A model generated the notes under the pieces. That model was not told the DNA's origin and ran no database searches. It worked only from the letters and a program-made list of their open reading frames with translations. Made by a program: the position numbers and the translations under genes. From Thermohalobaculum sp039027855 (GTDB lineage: Bacteria > Pseudomonadota > Alphaproteobacteria > Rhodobacterales > Rhodobacteraceae), in the NCBI GenBank assembly GCA_039027855.1, contig JBCCJI010000015.1:1-64000 (forward strand): a DNA stretch of 64,000 nt, in the 5' to 3' direction. Of this stretch, positions 1-8,447 are shown one piece after another. The number at the start of each line of letters is the position of its first letter. Within the stretch, counting starts at the first letter, position 1.

Positions 1-21
1 CCGCCGCCGATCAGCCCACGC

Positions 22-120
22 GTGCCTGAACATCCCTACGCCTACGGCTCCGGGACGTTCAGGCACACGCCCGTCAGCGCTCGATTTACGGGCGTCAATT
101 TTGGACGCCGATCTGGCGTC
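22..120. repeat. Three consecutive stem-loops beside the rtcB remnant
   Basis: Three inverted repeats sit one after the other. Positions 22-36 pair with 52-66 (15 bp, one mismatch, 15-base loop). Positions 67-74 pair with 88-95 (8 bp perfect, followed by CAATTTT). Positions 104-109 pair with 115-120 (6 bp, 5-base loop). The third overlaps the stop codon that ends the truncated RtcB frame. They could be a run of terminators, a REP-type intergenic element or the edge of a structured RNA; the sequence alone does not decide. Confidence 0.5.
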
Positions 121-802
121 ACGATTGCGCGCCGATTGACACCGCGGCCGCCCGTCCCGCGATCACGTGCCGGTTGAGAACAGCCCAGGCGACGGCAAGA
201 TCATGGCCAGAGCGATAGGCGGCCGCGGACTCCGCATCCAACCCCAAATCCCCCCGGGCCAAGACCGTCTCGAGCACTCGATTGCCGAGACCGCGCGAGC
301 CCGAGTGGACCAGGAGGCACACCAAACCGGGATCGACGCCAAACGCCGCCAGCCCGGCATCCTCTTGCACGACTTGCAGCTCGCAGAAGTGGTTGCCGCC
401 GCCGATCGTACCGAGGGCTGATCCACAGTCCTCCGGGAGACCGATCGCGCGTCGTCTGTCTGCCCCGCCTGAGCAGGGACCCTCGAGGGCGCGCAATCGG
501 TCCGCAGCTTTGGCCACTTTCAGTTTGCGGGCGGGCAGGTTCAGTTGGAAGAACGCAATGCCGCAGCCGATGTCGTTGCCAATCAGCTGCGGATAGGGGC
601 GGTCCGCCAGAATGGCCGACCCGACGGGGCCTTATTTGCCAGGATGCAAGTCGGGAAACGCCGCCACCTGGCGCATGCCTGGCCTGCTGGCAACCTGAGC
701 CAGCTGGGTTTCAGCCTTGCCTTCGACCCAAGCGTTCTGCGAATAGAAAGTCGTGATGATCGCGCGCTGACGCGCTGCGCAATCCTCAATGGGAATGCCC
801 AC
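119..802 (-). pseudogene. RtcB-like RNA ligase (release-factor-H-coupled type), nonsense-mutated and truncated
   Basis: In one frame from a possible GTG at 802 the translation shows RtcB family motifs in order: TTFYSQNAWVEGKAETQL, PGMRQVA, FPDLHPGK, LIGNDIGCG, GTIGGGNHFCELQ and HSGSRGLG. RtcB enzymes join RNA 3'-phosphate and 5'-OH ends and use Mn2+ bound by Cys and His residues such as those in the DIGCG, GGGNHF and HSGSRG motifs. A TAA at 632-634 interrupts the frame just after DLHPGK, where relatives I recall have Tyr. The frame then stops at 119-121, about 228 codons in, while the family is usually near 380-400 residues, so the C-terminal half with the guanylylated His is missing. Both defects argue for a dead gene. 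The wording 'release-factor-H-coupled' rests on my memory of the subfamily; no prfH is visible here. Confidence 0.78.
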
Positions 803-1423
803 GAGATCGTCCTTAGGAATAAATCAGCAGTCGCGCCGAGAAGACGCGTCTCATTGGGCTCGTGGTAAGCTAAAGATCCGGCTTAGCGCCAAGCCCGGCC
901 CGGAAGGGCAGTATTTCGAAGTGTCGCCATTGTCGCCCTTCCTTGTCTGTCATCGCGTCAGCGCAGAGCGCATAGATGACAACCGTTGTGGACGCAACAA
1001 CAACCGCCGCAAACGGCTTGGCGTTTGATCTTACAGTGCTGCGCAGTGAGAAAGGCCGAAGCTGCCATTCGCGGCAGTGCGCCGGATGAGGCAAAGGGCT
1101 CCAAGCCGGCTCTCTCTTCGATCCGCTGCCTCTTGGCTCCGGTTTCGTTTTTAACCGGCCCAGCGCAGAAACTCATTGCCTGCGCCGCTCTCGCAACTGC
1201 AGCGCCGAAAAGTGAACCTATGGTCACGCCGCGAGATAACATCGGTAGGACCACGCCTTGGTGAGCCTGGTCGCTATGGCGGAGCGTTTGCGGCATAGCG
1301 AGAACTGCCGGAGATAGCAGTGATCAGATTTGGCGGGCGGCGCCAACCCTAGGTGGGATCGCGGCCCGCTCCGATCGCTGGGTCTTGTTTGCTCAAGACG
1401 CGGATCGCAGTACGACATTCAGA
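803..1423. other. Stretch without a convincing gene
   Basis: About 620 bases separate the rtcB remnant from the MFS gene. Short open frames exist on both strands (for example minus 870-1094 and 958-1296) but none shows a family motif, and their composition looks like ordinary shadow frames. The stretch could hold the MFS promoter and further decayed DNA like that at 119-802. I see no tRNA, no transposase motif and no strong terminator in it. Confidence 0.4.
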
Positions 1424-2773
1424 ATGCTGTCGATCCTCCGACATCGCGTCTATCGGCGCCTCTTCGCGGCGCAGGCGCTCTCCCTGTTGGGATCCGGGCT
1501 CACAACCGTTGCGCTCGGTCTGGCAGCCTTCGAGATCGCGGGGACCGATGCGGGCATCGTGTTGGGGACCGCGCTTGCGCTTAAGATGGTCGCCTATGTC
1601 GGCCTCGCGCCCCTCGCGGCAGCGCTTGCGGAGGCGCTGCCGCGGCGCCGCTTTCTCATTTCGCTCGACGTCGCGCGTATGGCGTTGACCGCGCTGCTGC
1701 CCTTCGTCGATGCCACCTGGCAGATCTACGCGCTTGTCTTCGCCTATCAGGCTTGCTCCGCTGCCTTCACCCCGGCCTTTCAGGCGCTGATCCCAGATGT
1801 CCTGCCGGATGAACGGGACTACGCCCGCGCCTTGTCGCTTTCCCGCTTCGCGTATGATGTGGAGACGCTCCTCAGCCCGGTATTGGCGGCAGCGCTCTTG
1901 AGTGCTCTTGGGTTCTCGTGGCTATTCGTCGGTACGGCGATTGGCTTTGCGGCCTCGGCCCTGCTGCTCGCGACAACCGCCCTTCCGGCGCGCGCTTCGG
2001 CGCCGCCGTTGTCGTTTCTCGGGCGCGTATCGCGCGGCGTTCGGATCTATCTCGCAACGCCGCGGCTTCGCGGTGTTCTTGCCCTCTTCATCGCCGTTTC
2101 GGCAGCAAGTGCCATGGTGATCGTCAACACGGTCATCCACGTAAAGTCCGGGCTAGGCGGCAACGATGCCCTGGTAGCGGCCTTCTTCGGCGCTTACGGC
2201 GTCGGCTCCGCGGTCGTTGCCTTCGCGCTGCCAAGGGTCCTCGAACGGGTGTCGGATCGCACGGTGATGCTCAATGGCGCCTTTGCGCTCGTGCTCGGGC
2301 TCGCAATCGGGGCCCTTGGTGTCGAGCTCTTGGACGGGTTGGCGCTCTGGGCCTTGCTCGGTGCCGGCACGGCGGCGGTGTCGACACCTGTCGGGCTCGT
2401 CTTGCGCCGAAGCTGCGCCGACGCGGACCGCACCGCCGTCTTCGCCGCACAGTTTGCCCTGTCTCACGCGGGTTGGCTGGCCGCCTATCCTGCGGCGGGC
2501 GTCTTGGGGGCGAGCTACGGCCTCGATGCGGCATTCGGCATCTTCGCCGTGATCTCTGCGTTCGCGGCTGCGCTGGCGGTTGTCATATGGCCCGCACGCG
2601 ACCCGACCGCGGTCCCCCATACCCATCCGAGAACCACAGCGGCGGGCAGGTCGGGTATGCATGGCGGCCTCGCGCCGGCCTGCTCAACCGGGGTCACCGG
2701 TGGAGAGACGCACAGCCATCCGTTTGTGATCGACGATCTGCACCCGACCTGGCCGCGCCGGAAGTTGCCCTAG
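1424..2773 (+). CDS. MFS transporter (EntS/MFS_3-like) with His-bearing C-terminal tail
   Basis: The product (449 aa from the ATG at 1424) begins MLSILRHRVYRRLFAAQ, the usual cytosolic start of MFS_3/EntS-like exporters, followed by about 12 hydrophobic segments up to about residue 395. I prefer 1424 to the in-frame ATG at 1385 because the family consensus starts there. After the last membrane segment comes an unusual tail of about 50 residues with His pairs (HTHP, then THSHPFVIDDLHPTWP). A His-bearing end of this kind suggests metal binding. The gene ends about 70 bases before the cobalamin riboswitch and faces the same way as the B12-controlled operon, so it may take part in cobalt or other metal transport; the substrate is not shown by the sequence. 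Confidence 0.8.
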   Translation: MLSILRHRVYRRLFAAQALSLLGSGLTTVALGLAAFEIAGTDAGIVLGTALALKMVAYVGLAPLAAALAEALPRRRFLISLDVARMALTALLPFVDATWQIYALVFAYQACSAAFTPAFQALIPDVLPDERDYARALSLSRFAYDVETLLSPVLAAALLSALGFSWLFVGTAIGFAASALLLATTALPARASAPPLSFLGRVSRGVRIYLATPRLRGVLALFIAVSAASAMVIVNTVIHVKSGLGGNDALVAAFFGAYGVGSAVVAFALPRVLERVSDRTVMLNGAFALVLGLAIGALGVELLDGLALWALLGAGTAAVSTPVGLVLRRSCADADRTAVFAAQFALSHAGWLAAYPAAGVLGASYGLDAAFGIFAVISAFAAALAVVIWPARDPTAVPHTHPRTTAAGRSGMHGGLAPACSTGVTGGETHSHPFVIDDLHPTWPRRKLP

Positions 2774-2842
2774 CGTCCGCTTTCGGGATGGGAGATCGAT
2801 CCAGTCGCTTGCGCGCCACGGCAAAACGGCGTTACGTGCGCT

Positions 2843-3068
2843 GACGACGGTGCCCTGCGAAGGGCGAAGAGGGAATGCGGTGCGGTCCAAGCTTGAAGGG
2901 CCAAGTCCGCAGCTGTACCCGCAACTGTAAGCGGTAGCGTTCGTCGCGGTGCGCCACTGGACCACGGGGTCCGGGAAGGCGCGGCGGGCGCGATAATCCG
3001 CAAGCCAGGAGACCTGCCGTCACCGAGCTACTCTGAACACCGGGCGGGACCACCCGGGGGAGGATGCG
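2843..3068 (+). promoter_or_regulatory. Cobalamin riboswitch with RBS-masking expression platform
   Basis: The conserved cobalamin aptamer elements are present in order: GGGAATGCGGTGC at 2871, CCGCAGCTGTACCCGCAACTG near 2907, a GGTCCGGGAAGGCG block near 2969, and the B12 box GCAAGCCAGGAGACCTGCC at 3000-3018. The exact 5' boundary is approximate. Downstream, CGGGCGG near 3041 can pair with CCACCCG just ahead of the Shine-Dalgarno GGGGGAGG (about 3055-3062), six bases before the ATG at 3069. This suggests control of translation initiation: adenosylcobalamin binding would hide the ribosome site of the downstream operon. The known logic of this RNA class is repression of B12 synthesis or cobalt/B12 uptake genes when cobalamin is plentiful. 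Confidence 0.95.
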
Positions 3069-3551
3069 ATGGCGGAGGCTGTGCGCGATCAGCCGGGGGC
3101 AGGAATAGCCCACGACGACCCTTGTGATGAGGGCGTGACACTCTCTATTTGCTTGCGCTGCCGCGATGGGCGCGAGGGGTCCTTCGGTGATGAGCGCGGT
3201 GGCGCGCGCCTTGCGGCGGCAGTCGTAGCAGACGGCGTGGAGAAGGCCGGGATCGCCGTTCGTGGCGTTCATTGCCTTAGCCAGTGCAAACGGCCATGCG
3301 CTGTCGCCGTCTCTGGTCCAGCGCGGTTCACCTACCTTTTCGGCGATCTAGACCCTGCGCGCCACGCTGCAGCGGTGATCGCCCTAGCGCATCTCTACGC
3401 CACAAGCCCCAAGGGTTTCATGGCCCGGGACGCCCGGCCGAAGCCCATGCAGGCCGGGGTGCTCGGCCGCGTGCCACCGCTCGGCTGGCGCGGAGACGCC
3501 GTCGAAACCGTAGACCTGATCCCCCACCCCGCACCGGAGACCCCACGATGA
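3069..3551 (+). CDS. DUF1636 small metal-binding (ferredoxin-like) protein
   Basis: A 160-residue soluble protein with the Cys pattern of DUF1636: CLRC near residue 28 and CLSQCKRPC near residue 75, followed by the AVAVSGPARFTYLFGDLDP segment typical of the family. These proteins resemble thioredoxin-fold 2Fe-2S ferredoxins and are repeatedly found under cobalamin riboswitches beside cobalt or B12 transport genes; their biochemical role is not established. It is the first gene after the riboswitch, with an RBS (GGGGGAGG) inside the predicted switching hairpin. Its stop overlaps the start of the binding-protein gene by four bases (ATGA), so the two are translationally coupled. A cobalt-chaperone or redox role is an inference from context. 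Confidence 0.85.
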   Translation: MAEAVRDQPGAGIAHDDPCDEGVTLSICLRCRDGREGSFGDERGGARLAAAVVADGVEKAGIAVRGVHCLSQCKRPCAVAVSGPARFTYLFGDLDPARHAAAVIALAHLYATSPKGFMARDARPKPMQAGVLGRVPPLGWRGDAVETVDLIPHPAPETPR

Positions 3552-5086
3552 CCCTGCGCCTTCTCCTGCCGATCGCCCTCACCCTTGGCCTCGTCGTCAC
3601 CCCGGCTGTTGCCGATGACGGGACTGTCCGCATCGCGGTGCCCTTTGGCTTCAACGATCCCAACCCAGACCCAGCCATCGGCTGGAATGGCTGGCGTACC
3701 AGCGACAGCGGCGTCACCGAGACGCTGTTTTGGCTCGATCCGGAGGGCGCGTTGTCCCCGCGCCTTGCCGAAAGCGCGACCTCCTTGTCGGCGACCGAAT
3801 GGGAGATCCGACTGCGCGAAGGCATCACCTTCCATGACGGCGCACCGCTTGACGCAGAGGCGGTGCGCTTCTCGATCATGCGCGTCGTCTCGCCCGACAG
3901 CGCTGTCTACAACGAGCGTATCGCGTCGCTGATCGGCATCGCCGATGTAACCGTGGTCGATCCGATGACCGTGCGCATCGTCACCGAGGTCCCCAACGCC
4001 GCCTTTCTGAACGACCTCGTCGATCCTGGCCTCTCCATGCTGTCGCCTGCCAGCGATGCGGAGCGGTTCTACGGCACCGGCCCCTTCATGCTGGACGAGA
4101 TCGTTGCGGGCGAGAAAATCGCCACTGTGCGCTTTGAAGACTATTGGGGTGGCCCGGCGGCCGCCCCGCGGATCGAACTGCTCACGCTGACGGATCCTGC
4201 GACCGTCATGCTGGCGCTGGAGGCAGGCGACATCGACATCGCCGCCAACTTCCCGGACAGCGATCTGCCGAGGGTACTGGGCCGCGAGGATCTGTCGGTA
4301 GATGCCGTCGCCGACGGTCGGCTCATGTTCTTCCGCATGCAGACTGACACCGGCCCGCTCTCCGATCCGCGCGTGCGCCGTGCGCTCGATCACCTTCTGC
4401 CGCGCGAGCAGATCGTCGACAGCGTGCTCCACGGGCGCGGGGGCACGGCGGGTGTCGGCATGTTCCCGGCCGAGAAGCCATGGACGAACCCCGAGCTGAC
4501 GGTGACCCCTTACGACCGCGATGGCGCCCTGGCGCTCCTGGCCGAAGCCGGGATCGCCGATACCGACGGCGACGGCCGGCTCGAGCAGGATGGCGAGCCC
4601 TTCGGCATCGTGATCCGCAGCTATGAGGGACGCCCGTCGATGCGTCCTGCGGCCGAGCTCTACCAGGCGCATCTCGAGGCCGCTGGGATCGCCACGGAGC
4701 TTCGGATCCTGCGCGACTGGACGGTCGCGGTGGACGACTTCCGCGCGGGGCGGGCGGATATGCTGATGTTCTCGAACAACGCCACGCCCACCGGTAACCC
4801 GGCCTATTTCGCCAACGTGGCGCTGCGCACCGGCGCGGTTGAGAACTACGGCAAATGGTCGAACGCCGAGTTCGACGGCCTGCTGCGTGACGCGATCGAG
4901 ACCTTCGATCCGGAGGAGCGGACGCGCATCCTCAACCGGATGCAGGTCATCGTGGCCGAGGAACGGCCGATCGTGACCGCCTTCTTCAAGAACCGCGTCG
5001 TGGTCGCCCGCGAAAACGTTCGGGATTTCAAGTTGAACCCCGCGGGCATTTACCTTGTCGATAACCGCTTGCATGTCGACCGGTAG
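3548..5086 (+). CDS. ABC transporter substrate-binding protein, Nik/Dpp (SBP family 5) type
   Basis: The protein (512 aa from the ATG at 3548) starts with a Sec signal peptide (MTLRLLLPIALTLGLVV, cleavage after AVADD is likely). It has the hallmarks of family-5 periplasmic binding proteins: EWEIRLREGITFHDGAPLDAE near residue 95, FYGTGPFMLDE near 175, and DPRVRRALDHLLPREQIVDS near 280. Relatives bind dipeptides, nickel chelates or other small ligands. Its place behind a cobalamin riboswitch and DUF1636 suggests a cobalt complex or corrinoid-related ligand, but ligand residues cannot be read with certainty. It overlaps the next gene, whose start at 5073 lies inside its last codons. Confidence 0.88.
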   Translation: MTLRLLLPIALTLGLVVTPAVADDGTVRIAVPFGFNDPNPDPAIGWNGWRTSDSGVTETLFWLDPEGALSPRLAESATSLSATEWEIRLREGITFHDGAPLDAEAVRFSIMRVVSPDSAVYNERIASLIGIADVTVVDPMTVRIVTEVPNAAFLNDLVDPGLSMLSPASDAERFYGTGPFMLDEIVAGEKIATVRFEDYWGGPAAAPRIELLTLTDPATVMLALEAGDIDIAANFPDSDLPRVLGREDLSVDAVADGRLMFFRMQTDTGPLSDPRVRRALDHLLPREQIVDSVLHGRGGTAGVGMFPAEKPWTNPELTVTPYDRDGALALLAEAGIADTDGDGRLEQDGEPFGIVIRSYEGRPSMRPAAELYQAHLEAAGIATELRILRDWTVAVDDFRAGRADMLMFSNNATPTGNPAYFANVALRTGAVENYGKWSNAEFDGLLRDAIETFDPEERTRILNRMQVIVAEERPIVTAFFKNRVVVARENVRDFKLNPAGIYLVDNRLHVDR

Positions 5087-5882
5087 CCACGACGTGGTCC
5101 TGCGCGTCGAGGATCTCATAGTGTGCGCGCGCGGGAGGGCGCGGCCGGTGCTCGACGGTGTCTCCCTCATGGTTTCGGCGGGGGAGACCCTTGGCGTCGT
5201 CGGTGAGTCAGGCTCGGGCAAGACGACGCTCGCCCGCTGCATCATCCGTCAGGAGGCGCCGCTGACCCTTGCGGGCGGCGCCATCCGGCTGCAGGGCTCG
5301 GATATCGCAGAGCTGTCCCAGCGCGCCATGCGGCCGATCCGCGGACGGCGTGTCGCGATGGTCGAGCAGGACCCGATCGGGGCGTTCGACCCGCTCTTCA
5401 CCGTCGGCGATCAGATTGCGGAGTTCGTCGTGGCGCACCGGGCGGCCGTTGCGGCCGCGGCAGGCGTCGCGCCCGCCGAGGCATTGGCAGCGACCTTCGC
5501 CCGGATCGAGGCGTTTGGCGTGCCCGATGCCGCCCGGTCGGCGCGCGCCTGGCCGCACCAATGGAGCCGGGGCATGCTGCAGCGAGTGCTGTTCGCGTTG
5601 GCGACGGCGCCGGCACCGACGCTTCTGATCCTGGACGAGCCGACGGCCGCGCTGGATGCGCCGGTGGCCGACCGCCTCGTCGCCGATGTCCGGCGGCTCG
5701 CCCACGCCGAGGGGGTCGCGACGATCCTGATCACCCACGACCTCGGCCTCGCCGCGACGGCCTGCGACCGCATCATGCTGCTGCGGAACGGTGAGACGGT
5801 GGAGACCGGTCCGACCGGAGCTCTGCTCGGCGCCCCCCGCACCGACTATGCGCGAGCGCTGGTTGAGAGCGCTGCGTGGTGA
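5073..5882 (+). CDS. ABC transporter ATP-binding protein (DppD/NikD-like)
   Basis: A 269-residue ATPase from the ATG at 5073 (an alternative ATG lies at 5055 inside the preceding gene). Visible motifs are Walker A GESGSGKTT near residue 44, Q-loop in VEQDPIGAFDP, Walker B LLILDEPTAALD, and switch His in ILITHDLG. The signature motif reads WSRGMLQR instead of the usual LSGGxxQR, so two consensus positions differ. The protein lacks the C-terminal oligopeptide/Fe-S extension found in the ATPases of the second dipeptide operon in this window, as in NikD/NikE. It should work with the product at 5876 as the motor of the importer. Confidence 0.88.
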   Translation: MSTGSHDVVLRVEDLIVCARGRARPVLDGVSLMVSAGETLGVVGESGSGKTTLARCIIRQEAPLTLAGGAIRLQGSDIAELSQRAMRPIRGRRVAMVEQDPIGAFDPLFTVGDQIAEFVVAHRAAVAAAAGVAPAEALAATFARIEAFGVPDAARSARAWPHQWSRGMLQRVLFALATAPAPTLLILDEPTAALDAPVADRLVADVRRLAHAEGVATILITHDLGLAATACDRIMLLRNGETVETGPTGALLGAPRTDYARALVESAAW

Positions 5883-6697
5883 GCGCGCCCTTGCTGTCGC
5901 TCCACGGGCTGTCGGTCGCCGTCCACGCCCCGGACGGCAAACGGCGCAGCATACTCTCAGATGCGACAGTCGAGATCACACCCGGCGAAGTGGTTGCCAT
6001 CATCGGACCATCCGGCGGCGGTAAGTCGACGCTGCTCAAGGCAGTGCTCGGCCTCATCCGGTTCACCAGCGGCGGCATGGCCTTCGAGGGCAGTCCGATC
6101 CACCTCCCGCTCGATGCCGCTCACCGGCGGTTGCGCACTGTGGCGGAGGCAGTGTTCCAGAACCCGCTCGGCGCGCTCAACCCCTATGCGCGTTTGCGCA
6201 GCACCATCGAAGAGCCGCTCCGCGCCCGCGGCATGGCGCGGGTCGAGCGGGCGCGCCGCGCGGAGACGGTCGCCGCGCGCATGGGCCTCGACGAAGAGAT
6301 CCTGGATCGCCGCCCCGCCGCGGTCTCGCTCGGCCAGGCGCAGCGGGTCTGTATCGCCCGCGCGCTCGCGCCAAGGCCGCAGCTGTTGGTGCTGGACGAG
6401 CCGTTGAGCGCACTCGACGCACTCGTCGCTACCGAGGTCGCGACGCTGCTGGCCGAAGTGATCGCTGAGACGCGGCCCACGGTCTTGTTCGTGAGCCACG
6501 ATATGCGCCTCGTCCGTCGTCTCGCGACCCGCGTCGTGGTCATCGAGGCGGGGCGGATCGTCGAAGACGCGCCCTCAACCCGACTGCTATCCGCGCCGCA
6601 AAGCGATGCCGCCCGGGCGCTCGTCCATTGCGACGCGCGCCGCCGAGCCGCCTTCGCCGCGGCCCGCGCCGCCACGCCGATGGAGACGGTGGCGTGA
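5876..6697 (+). CDS. ABC transporter ATP-binding protein (DppF/NikE-like)
   Basis: A 273-residue ATPase beginning at GTG 5876 (or GTG 5879), overlapping the end of the previous ATPase gene. Motifs are Walker A GPSGGGKST near residue 46, Q-loop VFQNPLGALNPY, signature VSLGQAQR, Walker B LLVLDEPLSALD and switch VSHD. The QNPLGALNPY stretch is typical of DppF/NikE partners. Together with the protein encoded at 5073 it would form the heterodimeric motor. Its stop overlaps the GTG of the first permease gene (GTGA), so translation is again coupled. Confidence 0.88.
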   Translation: MVSAPLLSLHGLSVAVHAPDGKRRSILSDATVEITPGEVVAIIGPSGGGKSTLLKAVLGLIRFTSGGMAFEGSPIHLPLDAAHRRLRTVAEAVFQNPLGALNPYARLRSTIEEPLRARGMARVERARRAETVAARMGLDEEILDRRPAAVSLGQAQRVCIARALAPRPQLLVLDEPLSALDALVATEVATLLAEVIAETRPTVLFVSHDMRLVRRLATRVVVIEAGRIVEDAPSTRLLSAPQSDAARALVHCDARRRAAFAAARAATPMETVA

Positions 6698-7638
6698 TTG
6701 CCGCCGCTCTCCGCCGCATCGCAGGCGCCCTCCTCGTGATCGTGCTCGCTAGTTTCCTCACCTTCCTGCTGCTGCAACTCGCCCCCGGCGACGCTGTGAT
6801 GGCGATTGCGGATGCTCGCCACGGCGAGGCGGTGGCGCTGGACGAGGCCACGCTCGCCCGCATCCGACAGGAGATCGGCGTGGACGATCCTTTCCTGGTG
6901 CAATGGGCGCGCTGGGCCTTCGGCCTCGCGCGGCTCGACTTCGGCGTCTCGCTGATCGACGGCCGGCCCGTCGTCGACATCCTGGCGGAGGGGCTAGGCC
7001 GGACGCTCGAGCTCGCCATCGCCGCCGTGGCGGTGGCTGCAATCCTCTCGATCCCACTCGGCCTTCTGGCCGGGGTCTGGCGCGGCACCTGGTTCGACAG
7101 CCTCTCAGTCGCTCTCGCAACGCTGGGCTCGGCGATGCCCAACTGGTGGCTTGGCGTACTCCTGATTGTGGTCTTCTCGGTCAATCTCGGCTGGCTGCCG
7201 GCCTTCGGTCGCGGCGACTGGGAGCATCTTGTGCTGCCTGCGCTTACACTCGGGACAGGGATCACGGTAACGACAGCGCGAATCCTACGCTCGGCCACGA
7301 TCGAAGCGCTCGCCGCACGCCACATCGCTGCCGCCCGAGGCCGTGGCGTGGGAGAAGCGCGGGTCATCGGCCGCCACGCCCTGCGCAATGCACTGCTTCC
7401 GGTCGTGACGATCTTCGCACTGGAGATCGCCTTCGTGCTCGAGGGGGCGATCGCTGTCGAGTACGTCTTCGGCCTGCGTGGTCTTGGTCTGATCTTCATC
7501 GAGGCGGTGGATGCGCGGGACTACCCGGTCATCCAGGCCTTCGTACTGTTCACCGCGGTGCTGTTCGTGTGCATGAACCTCGTGGTGGACCTGCTCACGC
7601 TCTGGCTCGACCCGCGCACGGCGGAGGGGATGGCGTGA
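6694..7638 (+). CDS. ABC transporter permease (DppB/NikB-like)
   Basis: A 314-residue inner-membrane protein. I chose GTG 6694, which overlaps the upstream stop, because the translation then opens with a membrane segment (IAGALLVIVLASFLTFLLLQLAPGD) as DppB/NikB proteins do. The conserved EAA-type loop is visible as RGRGVGEARVIGRHALRNALLPVV, the site that docks the ATPase. About six membrane segments can be drawn. It pairs with the permease encoded next, and the operon order (binding protein, two ATPases, two permeases) is complete. Confidence 0.88.
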   Translation: MIAAALRRIAGALLVIVLASFLTFLLLQLAPGDAVMAIADARHGEAVALDEATLARIRQEIGVDDPFLVQWARWAFGLARLDFGVSLIDGRPVVDILAEGLGRTLELAIAAVAVAAILSIPLGLLAGVWRGTWFDSLSVALATLGSAMPNWWLGVLLIVVFSVNLGWLPAFGRGDWEHLVLPALTLGTGITVTTARILRSATIEALAARHIAAARGRGVGEARVIGRHALRNALLPVVTIFALEIAFVLEGAIAVEYVFGLRGLGLIFIEAVDARDYPVIQAFVLFTAVLFVCMNLVVDLLTLWLDPRTAEGMA

Positions 7639-8447
7639 GCTTTAGCGATCCCCTGCGCCTGACGGCGACGGCGCTGTCCGTGCTGATCCTTCTGCTCGCC
7701 GTGGTCGGGCCGGCAATCACGCCGCACGATCCGCTGGTGCCCGATCCGATGATCCGCCTGGCACCGCCGAGCGCCGAGCACTGGTTGGGGACCGACCATC
7801 TCGGCCGCGACGTCTTCAGCCGGGTGCTCGCCGGGGCCCGACTGTCCGTGGGTCTCGCAGTTCTCGTCGTGCTGGTCTCGGCAGCGATTGGCCTTGTCAT
7901 TGGTCTGATTGCCGGCATGGGCGGGCGTTGGGTGGACGCAGGGTTGATGCGCGTGACCGACGCCTTTTTCGCCTTCCCTGAACTCGTCGCTGCCCTGGCA
8001 ATCGCGGGCGTGTTGGGGGGCGGCGGCACAGAGGTGCTGTTCGCGCTCGCGGTGGTAGGCTGGATGCGCTACGCGCGTGTCGTCCGAGGCATGACGCTCG
8101 CCACCGCGGCGGCGGATCACGTCGCCCTGGCTCGATTGAGTGGGGTCGGGCGATTCCGGATCGCGCTCGATCACCTGACGCCACCGGTGCTGCCGGCCAT
8201 GGTCGTCATGATGACGGCGCATGTGGCGCGCGCGATCCTGGCGATCTCGGGCCTCGGCTTCCTGGGCTTCGGCGCCTCGCCGCCACAACCGGAGTGGGGC
8301 GTCATCCTGCTCGAAGCGCGCACTTACATCCTCTCCGCGCCGGCCTACGCTCTACTACCCGGCATCCCAATCGTCGTCTCGGCACTCGCCTTCAATCTCG
8401 CAGGGGATGCACTGCGCGACCGGGTTGGGCTAGCGGGGGCGGCATGA
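7635..8447 (+). CDS. ABC transporter permease (DppC/NikC-like)
   Basis: A 270-residue membrane protein starting at GTG 7635, overlapping the stop of the previous gene. The N-terminal region contains the family signature HWLGTDHLGRDVFSRVLAGAR, followed by five further hydrophobic segments and the cytoplasmic coupling loop around ARLSGVGRFRIALDHLTPPVLP. Near the C-terminus ISGLGFLGFGASPPQPEWG is typical of DppC/NikC. It completes the importer channel. The coding region ends in an overlap with the EamA gene. Confidence 0.88.
   Translation: MSFSDPLRLTATALSVLILLLAVVGPAITPHDPLVPDPMIRLAPPSAEHWLGTDHLGRDVFSRVLAGARLSVGLAVLVVLVSAAIGLVIGLIAGMGGRWVDAGLMRVTDAFFAFPELVAALAIAGVLGGGGTEVLFALAVVGWMRYARVVRGMTLATAAADHVALARLSGVGRFRIALDHLTPPVLPAMVVMMTAHVARAILAISGLGFLGFGASPPQPEWGVILLEARTYILSAPAYALLPGIPIVVSALAFNLAGDALRDRVGLAGAA

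Noticed and set aside
870..1094. Possible small minus-strand gene with one hydrophobic stretch
   Set aside because: No ribosome site, no family match, and a decayed neighbourhood; kept only as an unresolved gap.
3395..5245. 616-codon minus-strand open frame
   Set aside because: It runs antisense to the binding-protein gene, is rich in Arg and His as expected for the complement of GC-rich codons, and has no family motif.
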